From: an uncultured Clostridia bacterium
GTDB lineage: Bacteria; Bacillota; Clostridia; TANB77; CAG-508
Reading direction: 5' to 3'
DNA: 9,708 nt
Assembly (NCBI GenBank): GCA_947628395.1
Contig: CANQZP010000050.1
Location: 1-9,708, forward strand
Below are positions 6,251 through 9,708 of the stretch, piece after piece. Each line of letters opens with the position of its first letter. Positions within the stretch are counted from its first letter, which is position 1. The notes under the pieces were generated by a model that saw only the letters and a program-made list of their open reading frames with translations, had not been told where the DNA came from and searched no databases. Made by a program: the position numbers and the translations under genes.

Positions 6251-6928
6251 TTATCCTACATTTTCAACTTGTTTTTCATCATCATTTTTCTCAATAATTT
6301 CCATACTAGAAATTGAAACCTCATAAGCTACTCTAGTTTCAGAAGTACCATCTTCAAACTTTTTCTCATACTGTCTACTCTGAACTCTACCAACAATTTT
6401 TATCTCAGTACCAACTTCAATATTTTGACAAAATCTAGCATTTCTACCCCAAGCAATACAAGGAATATAATCACTCTTATTATATGAACGATTTACTGCA
6501 AGTAATACATCTGCAATCTCTCTATTAAAAGGTGTTTGACGATATATAGGCTTTTTGCAAATATATCCAGATAATACAACCTCATTAGAAACAGTATTTT
6601 TACTTTCTTCTTCCTCTGCTTCATCTTCAATTTTAACAACATCTTTTGCAAATACTGTTAAAATTAATCTGTTCTTTTCATTTTCATAATTATTGTAAGA
6701 TCTAAATTGACCTTGTACAGCAATCTTCATACCAACTTCTAAATCCAAATCTGTAAGTAATCTTTCAGAAATTGTAACTGGTATAACATCTACTGCACTA
6801 CTTAACCTTTTTACCTCTAAATCAAATATGTAAAATTTTTCTCCATATATTTCATGACTATATCTCTTTTCTTTAGTAACCTTTCCAACTAATACAAGAT
6901 GGTTATTTTCTAATACATTTGTAACCAC
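6251..6928 (-). CDS. ssb: Tandem-OB-fold single-stranded DNA-binding protein
   Basis: Binds single-stranded DNA in the cytoplasm. The 225-aa protein has two SSB-type OB folds, at about 9-100 and 115-213. An acidic linker (EDEAEEEES, about 101-109) joins them. The second fold is the clearer one: VVLSGYICKKPIYRQTP, then ADVLLAVNRSY and YIPCIAWGRNARF. Ordinary SSBs have one OB fold of about 110 aa plus a disordered tail ending in an acidic tip (DDDIPF-like). Here the C-terminus is KNDDEKQVENVG, acidic but without the hydrophobic tip. It may be a dedicated paralogue rather than the main replication SSB. Start is GTG at 6928 with AAGGAGG 8 nt upstream. It has a strong promoter, a long repeat-rich leader and its own terminator. 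Confidence 0.85.
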   Translation of the reverse strand: MVTNVLENNHLVLVGKVTKEKRYSHEIYGEKFYIFDLEVKRLSSAVDVIPVTISERLLTDLDLEVGMKIAVQGQFRSYNNYENEKNRLILTVFAKDVVKIEDEAEEEESKNTVSNEVVLSGYICKKPIYRQTPFNREIADVLLAVNRSYNKSDYIPCIAWGRNARFCQNIEVGTEIKIVGRVQSRQYEKKFEDGTSETRVAYEVSISSMEIIEKNDDEKQVENVG

Positions 6929-6978
6929 TATTTTTTCCTCCTTATTTTATCTAAAGTATTCCCTTAATTTTTCTTTAC

Positions 6979-7040
6979 TTAGAAAAATTAATAATGCAAA
7001 ACTTAGATTTTTCTAATATTTAGAAAACTTTAATTTTCTA
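6979..7040 (-). promoter_or_regulatory. Alternating repeats in the ssb leader
   Basis: Four copies of a TAGAAAA core occur in alternating orientation on the plus strand: 6980-6986 (forward), 7009-7015 (reverse), 7021-7027 (forward) and 7034-7040 (reverse). The first two belong to a 10-bp inverted repeat (6979-6988 with 7007-7016). In RNA these could form the pairs 1:2 and 3:4, or alternatively 2:3. They may be a switch or protein-binding sites; the function is unknown. Confidence 0.5.
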
Positions 7041-7083
7041 TATTTGCTTCGAGTAATTATTAAAATTCATTTGCAACAACTTA

Positions 7084-7112
7084 ATTATAACACATTTTAT
7101 TTCCTTTGTCTA
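7084..7112 (-). promoter_or_regulatory. Promoter for ssb
   Basis: Minus-strand -35 TAGACA (7112-7107), 17-bp spacer and consensus -10 TATAAT (7089-7084) preceded by TGT, an extended -10. The predicted transcript start is near 7077, leaving a leader of about 150 nt. It lies just past the stop of the upstream 155-aa gene. Confidence 0.8.
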
Positions 7113-7127
7113 CATAAAAAGTTAAAA

Positions 7128-7595
7128 TTATCCATATAATATTTCAATTATTTTACAAACTATATCCTCATAAAAGTATTTTTTATCATAATTACTACTA
7201 AATTTTATTTCCTTAGACTCAATTTTTTTATTATTTATACTAATATCTCTTTGAATACCTAAAATTATTTCTTCTTGTTCAACACTAACAATTGTAATTG
7301 TCGCCTTTTTGTTAAAACCATAAGTTACAACATACGCTGTTAAATTCTCAAAAAGTTTTAAATCAATCTTCACATCAGAATTTAAAAGAATATTCTTTGT
7401 ATTCTCAAGTACCTCTCTTATCTCATCACTATATTCTAAATCATAATTAATAATTATAGTGTCAAACTTAATATTTCTTATATTACTAATATTTTCAGCT
7501 TTAATTGTAATAATATTAAAATTTATTTTTTCTTTTAATTTGTTTTCTAAATCTATTTTATTAGACTTATTTGTAATTATTCCTATAAAAGACAT
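7128..7595 (-). CDS. Uncharacterised 155-aa protein, faint Mur-ligase resemblance
   Basis: I do not recognise a named family with certainty. The protein is soluble, has no membrane segment and is rich in Ile, Asn and Lys. It begins with a hydrophobic strand (MSFIGIIT) and alternates predicted strands and helices. The segment ILLNSDVKIDLKLFENLTAYVVTYGFNKKATITIVSV recalls the end of the central domain of Mur ligases, where a nucleotide-binding Asn/Asp is followed by VITYG and ATV. The ATP P-loop (GTxGKT) and the rest of a Mur ligase are absent, so it cannot be a full enzyme. Start is the ATG at 7595 with AGGTGG 5 nt upstream; the in-frame GTG at 7604 lies inside that site. It lies upstream of ssb on the same strand with no terminator between them, so partial co-transcription is possible. 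Confidence 0.75.
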   Translation of the reverse strand: MSFIGIITNKSNKIDLENKLKEKINFNIITIKAENISNIRNIKFDTIIINYDLEYSDEIREVLENTKNILLNSDVKIDLKLFENLTAYVVTYGFNKKATITIVSVEQEEIILGIQRDISINNKKIESKEIKFSSNYDKKYFYEDIVCKIIEILYG

Positions 7596-7675
7596 TTTTT
7601 CCACCTATTTTTTATTTTACTATTATGTATTATTTGTTTTTTTATGAAATTTATTCTAAACAACCCATTTTACTC

Positions 7676-7702
7676 ACTTTTTCAGAAAAATTTCATATTA
7701 TA
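7676..7702 (+). promoter_or_regulatory. Candidate sigma-K-like promoter of the Cys-rich gene
   Basis: CATATTATA (7694-7702) fits the sigma-K -10 consensus CATAnnnTA. An AC at 7676-7677 lies 16 bp upstream, as in the sigma-K -35. A sigma-A reading (TTTTCA 7679-7684, 16 bp, TATATT 7701-7706) is also possible but weak. The match is to a short, AT-rich consensus, so chance occurrence is a real risk. Confidence 0.35.
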
Positions 7703-7704
7703 TA

Positions 7705-7724
7705 TTAAGCTAACTTAAGCTAAA
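7705..7724 (+). repeat. Tandem direct repeat TTAAGCTAA(C/A)
   Basis: Two head-to-tail copies of TTAAGCTAA, 10 bp apart (7705-7713 and 7715-7723), lie just after the putative -10 and before the ribosome binding site of the Cys-rich gene. One helical turn of spacing at a transcript start suits a regulator binding site, but no regulator is known. Confidence 0.45.
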
Positions 7725-7745
7725 AAATTTAAAGGAGTTTTTATT

Positions 7746-8171
7746 ATGGAAATAGATAAAGATGTATGTCCAGTTGTTAATGTTGATGGATTTATCGAAA
7801 AAGGAAAACAATTTGACTTAGAAGTTGTAGTTCCAGAAGATAACAGAAACGTAATTTATGGAATATTAAAAAATCGTTATGGCGAACCATTAAAAGATGC
7901 TGTTATAAAATTAATTGAAGTATCTCATGACTTTGGTAAAGGTGAAAGAAAACCAGTTTCTCATACTTTCACAGATAAAAATGGTGAATTCGTATTTGGA
8001 CCACTTTGCCCAGACAAATTTTATGAAATACAAATATGGGCAAATGATGTAAAACACATAAAAGTATGTGGAGAATGCGATCATAGAGAAGAAAAATGTT
8101 TAAAAGGAACAAAATTAGACGAATGTGACTTTAAACCAGTAAAACCATGTCCATGTGATGATAAACACTAA
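7746..8171 (+). CDS. Cys-rich carboxypeptidase-regulatory-like (transthyretin-like) protein
   Basis: The only plus-strand gene. The protein is 141 aa with no signal peptide or membrane segment. Residues about 36-107 form a carboxypeptidase regulatory-like beta-sandwich: VIYGILKNRYGEPLKDAVIKLIEV, then HTFTDKNGEFVFGPLCPDKFYEIQIWA. Eight cysteines (C8, 88, 108, 111, 118, 127, 135, 137) are mostly in the C-terminal tail, which ends CPCDDKH; they could form disulfides or bind metal. Cytoplasmic Cys-rich proteins with this fold and no export signal would fit a spore coat or crust role. That is inference, helped by the possible sigma-K promoter. The start has AAAGGAG 8 nt upstream. It is convergent with the 47-aa gene, with a large hairpin between the two. 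Confidence 0.85.
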   Translation: MEIDKDVCPVVNVDGFIEKGKQFDLEVVVPEDNRNVIYGILKNRYGEPLKDAVIKLIEVSHDFGKGERKPVSHTFTDKNGEFVFGPLCPDKFYEIQIWANDVKHIKVCGECDHREEKCLKGTKLDECDFKPVKPCPCDDKH

Positions 8172-8198
8172 TTTTTAAGGACAGAATAGACAAAGAAT

Positions 8199-8279
8199 TT
8201 TCAGACAAAGGGGACGGAGTTATTTGTCTAAGATTTTTTCAAAAAATCTTAGACAAAAACTCCGTCCCCATGTCTGAAA
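8199..8279. repeat. 81-nt near-perfect hairpin with GGGGACGGAGT core
   Basis: The two halves 8199-8239 and 8241-8279 fold back on a single C. The inner stem (TTTGTCTAAGATTTTTT with its complement) is perfect over 17 bp. After a one-base interruption, GGGGACGGAGT (8210-8220) pairs with its complement at 8259-8269. After a further small bulge, TTTCAGACA (8199-8207) pairs with TGTCTGAAA (8271-8279). No U-run follows on either strand. It sits exactly between two convergent genes, so it may act as a bidirectional terminator-like barrier. Its form fits a REP or MITE-type repeat. Confidence 0.85.
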
Positions 8280-8288
8280 TAATTTTAT

Positions 8289-8432
8289 TTACATCATACC
8301 CATCTTTCTAACAAACTGTCTACCTTTTTTTATCATTTTCTTTTTAGTATTATCCATTTCTCTGCTATTATACATCATAAGAGCACCAGCAGTAAGCATT
8401 GAACCTATAATTGCACCTTTAAAAAATTTCAT
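8289..8432 (-). CDS. Small 47-aa cationic protein, YtxH-like N-terminus
   Basis: A short gene with strong signals: AGGAGG lies 8 nt before the ATG at 8432, and the frame runs cleanly to TAA at 8289. The protein begins MKFFKGAIIGSMLTAGALMMY, a glycine-containing hydrophobic helix like the N-terminus of YtxH-type proteins. It then has a strongly basic tail (KKKMIKKGRQFVRKMGMM). It is probably a single-pass or membrane-surface protein. The start codon lies 47 nt after the stop of the upstream TauE/SafE half on the same strand, so they are probably co-transcribed. Its function is unknown. Its stop is 10 nt from the large hairpin at 8199-8279. Confidence 0.85.
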   Translation of the reverse strand: MKFFKGAIIGSMLTAGALMMYNSREMDNTKKKMIKKGRQFVRKMGMM

Positions 8433-8479
8433 TTTATTTTCCTCCTATTTTACTATTTTTATTTTCATTTACATATTTA

Positions 8480-8857
8480 TTATTTGCTTTTTGAAGTTTT
8501 AATATGCATTTTATAATAAGCATATATTTCATAAACTGTTATAAAAATCAAAAAAATTGCAAAATATCTTCTTAAATTATCACTTGAAATTTTTCTTGCA
8601 ATAAAACTTCCACAAATCGCACCTATAATACCAAAAATTACTATAATCCACGAAATTTTCCAATCAATATTTTTATTTTTAATATTCATAAAAATAGCAA
8701 CAATTGAAGTTGGTATAAAAAAAACCAAATTAGTAGCCTGAGAAACATGTTGACTAACACCCAAAAAAACAGTAAGTAAAAAAATTAAAATAGTACCTCC
8801 ACCCATTCCCAAACTACTAATAATACCAGAAATCAAACCAAATAAAACCTCTAACAC
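8480..8857 (-). CDS. Half-size TauE/SafE permease (second gene of pair)
   Basis: A 125-aa membrane protein with about four hydrophobic segments. It covers one repeat of the TauE/SafE (DUF81) fold, whose full-length members have about 250 aa and eight helices. The family signature is LISGIISSLGMGGGTILIFLL (about 8-28), followed by VSQATNLVFFIPTSIVAI and IDWKISWIIVIFGIIGAICGSFIA. The family exports sulfite, sulfoacetate and related anions or carries unknown substrates; the substrate here cannot be told. Start is GTG at 8857 with AGGAG about 6 nt upstream. The C-terminal tail is basic (KMHIKTSKSK). It probably works with the neighbouring half gene at 9055-9411 as a hetero-oligomer. Confidence 0.85.
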   Translation of the reverse strand: MLEVLFGLISGIISSLGMGGGTILIFLLTVFLGVSQHVSQATNLVFFIPTSIVAIFMNIKNKNIDWKISWIIVIFGIIGAICGSFIARKISSDNLRRYFAIFLIFITVYEIYAYYKMHIKTSKSK

Positions 8858-8924
8858 AAAACTCTCCTAAAAACTTCATAATTTCTTTAAATATAAATTT
8901 TTTATTTGCTTTTTAAATTCAATC

Positions 8925-8940
8925 TCGTCATACCGTAGGG
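8925..8940 (+). repeat. Truncated repeat copy: 16-nt match to the 8986 element
   Basis: TCGTCATACCGTAGGG at 8925-8940 is repeated exactly at 8986-9001. The second copy continues into a GC-rich palindrome. The first changes to a T-rich sequence right after GGG, so it looks like a remnant or a partial duplication. Confidence 0.7.
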
Positions 8941-8993
8941 ACTTTTTTTATCTCTCATATTTTTTATTTAATCTTTAAATACATATCGTCATA

Positions 8994-9020
8994 CCGTAGG
9001 GGCGACTAGTAGTCGCCCGC
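8994..9020 (+). repeat. CCGTAGGGGCG...CGCCCG palindrome, copy 1
   Basis: GGGCGACT (9000-9007) pairs with AGTCGCCC (9011-9018) around a 3-nt loop, with CCGTAGG as a fixed 5' lead. It is followed by TACTTCGAAG, of which CTTCGAAG also follows copy 3. It sits between the two TauE/SafE half genes. Confidence 0.85.
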
Positions 9021-9054
9021 TACTTCGAAGGCACGCTATATTAATCCATCATTT

Positions 9055-9411
9055 TTAAAACATTCTATATGACACATACATCAAAAAAATAATAAATGAA
9101 ATTTTCAAAACCCTCTCATCCAATTTTTTAAGCAAATGCGAACCAATCACACCACCTATTATTCCACCAATAGCACATTTTATACCAATCTCCCAATCAA
9201 TATAATTCCCAGTAAAATATATAATCCCACTAGTAACAACAAGAGGCAAAATACAAAAAATAGAAGTTGCCCTTGACCTCTTTTCCTCCAATTTATCCAA
9301 AAAAGAAAAAGCCGGAACCAAAATAAGCCCTCCACCAGACGCAAAAAGCCCACTAATAATTCCAGCTACAAAACCAATTAAACCATTCTTTACAAAAAAT
9401 TTCTTATCCAT
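9055..9411 (-). CDS. Half-size TauE/SafE permease (first gene of pair)
   Basis: A 118-aa membrane protein with about four hydrophobic segments, the other half-type of a TauE/SafE (DUF81) transporter. Its signature GLIGFVAGIISGLFASGGGLILVPAFSF (about 10-37) is the motif that normally opens the N-terminal half of full-length members. SRATSIFCILPLVVTSGIIYF and IGGIIGGVIGSHLLKKL follow. The ATG at 9411 best fits family N-termini, but neither it nor the upstream TTG at 9447 has a visible ribosome binding site. A palindromic repeat fragment lies about 50 nt upstream. The second half gene follows on the same strand about 200 nt downstream, with repeats between. Confidence 0.8.
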   Translation of the reverse strand: MDKKFFVKNGLIGFVAGIISGLFASGGGLILVPAFSFLDKLEEKRSRATSIFCILPLVVTSGIIYFTGNYIDWEIGIKCAIGGIIGGVIGSHLLKKLDERVLKISFIIFLMYVSYRMF

Positions 9412-9461
9412 AAAATTATTATTTAAAAAAATAACAATTTTATGCAATCAATCAGAAAATA

Positions 9462-9487
9462 TTTCAGACAGTGGGACGGCAATGTCT
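9462..9487 (+). repeat. Short relative of the 8199-8279 hairpin
   Basis: TTTCAGACA followed by TGGGACGG repeats, with small changes, the left arm of the large hairpin at 8199 (TTTCAGACA then AGGGGACGG). Here AGACA (9466-9470) pairs directly with TGTCT (9483-9487), giving a much shorter stem-loop. It is probably an internally deleted family member. Confidence 0.6.
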
Positions 9488-9573
9488 ATTTAAGTTGAGA
9501 AATTTTTTATTCATTAAAGCAGTACCATAATTGATTTTTTTATAGCTTTGCTGTCGCAACTTTCAGATTAAAA

Positions 9574-9601
9574 CCGTAGGGGCGGGCCTTGTGTCCGCCC
9601 G
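9574..9601 (+). repeat. CCGTAGGGGCG...CGCCCG palindrome, copy 2
   Basis: GGGCGGGC (9580-9587) pairs with GTCCGCCC (9593-9600), including one G-U pair, around a 5-nt loop. It has the same CCGTAGG lead as copy 1. Confidence 0.85.
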
Positions 9602-9630
9602 TTTCATTATTGCCAATCATCTATTTTTTA

Positions 9631-9656
9631 CCGTAGGGGCGATTATCAATCGCCCG
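9631..9656 (+). repeat. CCGTAGGGGCG...CGCCCG palindrome, copy 3
   Basis: GGGCGATT (9637-9644) pairs with AATCGCCC (9648-9655) around a 3-nt loop. It is followed by TTCTTCGAAG, sharing CTTCGAAG with the flank of copy 1. It lies about 30 nt after copy 2 in the same orientation. Confidence 0.85.
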
Positions 9657-9708
9657 TTCTTCGAAGAAAATGCGAAATACAAAAATATCTGTAAGTTGCT
9701 TCAATCGC

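Larger units (their letters stand above)
9412..9708. other. Repeat-rich non-coding right end
   Basis: About 300 bases with no credible gene. They hold a fragment of the GGGACGG element (9462-9487) and two CCGTAGGGGCG palindromes (9574-9601, 9631-9656), separated by AT-rich sequence. I see no clear promoter or ribosome binding site for the TauE/SafE gene reading leftward out of it. Confidence 0.6.

Noticed and set aside
7459..7647. Plus-strand open frame of 62 codons, hydrophobic
   Set aside because: It is mostly antisense to the 155-aa gene. Its hydrophobicity comes from reading A-rich codons in reverse, and no ribosome binding site precedes it.
8234..8246. Intrinsic terminator from the T6-C-A6 centre of the large hairpin
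   Set aside because: The T-run is within the stem and is followed by more paired sequence, so there is no free U-run after a GC-rich stem on either strand.
8480..9411. One TauE/SafE gene broken by a repeat insertion (pseudogene)
   Set aside because: Each half has its own stop and family-typical ends, and the downstream half has its own GTG start with a good ribosome binding site. Two separate genes fit better, although the upstream half has weak start signals.
8925..9656. CRISPR array from the repeated CCGTAGGGGCG units
   Set aside because: The copies are irregularly spaced (about 580, then 57 nt), each is a self-complementary hairpin, there are no uniform spacers and no cas genes are in the window.

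Overview
The window is very AT-rich and gene-dense. It carries AGGAGG-type ribosome binding sites and several GTG starts. The protein set (desulfoferrodoxin, a GH3 beta-N-acetylhexosaminidase, a Bacillus-type guanine deaminase, TcdA, a tandem-OB SSB and a Cys-rich transthyretin-like protein) suggests an anaerobic Gram-positive of the Clostridia. That assignment is inference from gene content; no rRNA or marker phylogeny was possible here. All genes but one lie on the minus strand.

Layout from left to right. Positions 18-1778 hold aspartyl-tRNA synthetase. A ~300-nt AT-rich leader follows, then a tRNA-Glu(CTC) gene with its own promoter and terminator. Next come desulfoferrodoxin (superoxide reductase), a membrane-anchored PepSY protein, a ~200-bp fold-back repeat, guanine deaminase, a GH3 NagZ-like hexosaminidase and TcdA. 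A strong intrinsic terminator then separates these from a two-OB-fold SSB, which has a good promoter and a 150-nt leader built of alternating repeats. Upstream of SSB is an unrecognised 155-aa protein with a faint Mur-ligase resemblance. The only plus-strand gene (7746-8171) encodes a cysteine-rich carboxypeptidase-regulatory-like protein and may have a sigma-K-type promoter. It converges on a 47-aa gene that is easy to miss, and an 81-nt near-perfect hairpin lies between them. The right end has two adjacent half-size TauE/SafE permease genes embedded in short palindromic repeats.

Most genes look like separately transcribed housekeeping or stress units. Good sigma-A-like promoters can be drawn directly upstream of tRNA-Glu, the PepSY gene, nagZ, tcdA and ssb, with a weaker one for guaD. 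Those for nagZ and guaD have -35 boxes touching or overlapping the stop codon of the preceding gene. The likely co-transcribed sets are the second TauE half with the 47-aa gene, and possibly the 155-aa gene with ssb. For six of the genes the longest open frame starts too far upstream; ribosome binding sites, homology and promoter positions move those starts inward.

I see no defence system, prophage, CRISPR array or intact insertion sequence. The least ordinary material is the non-coding repeat content: three families of palindromic or fold-back elements concentrated in the right third plus one at 3363-3560. The others are the ssb leader, the split TauE/SafE pair, and the possible sporulation link of the Cys-rich protein.
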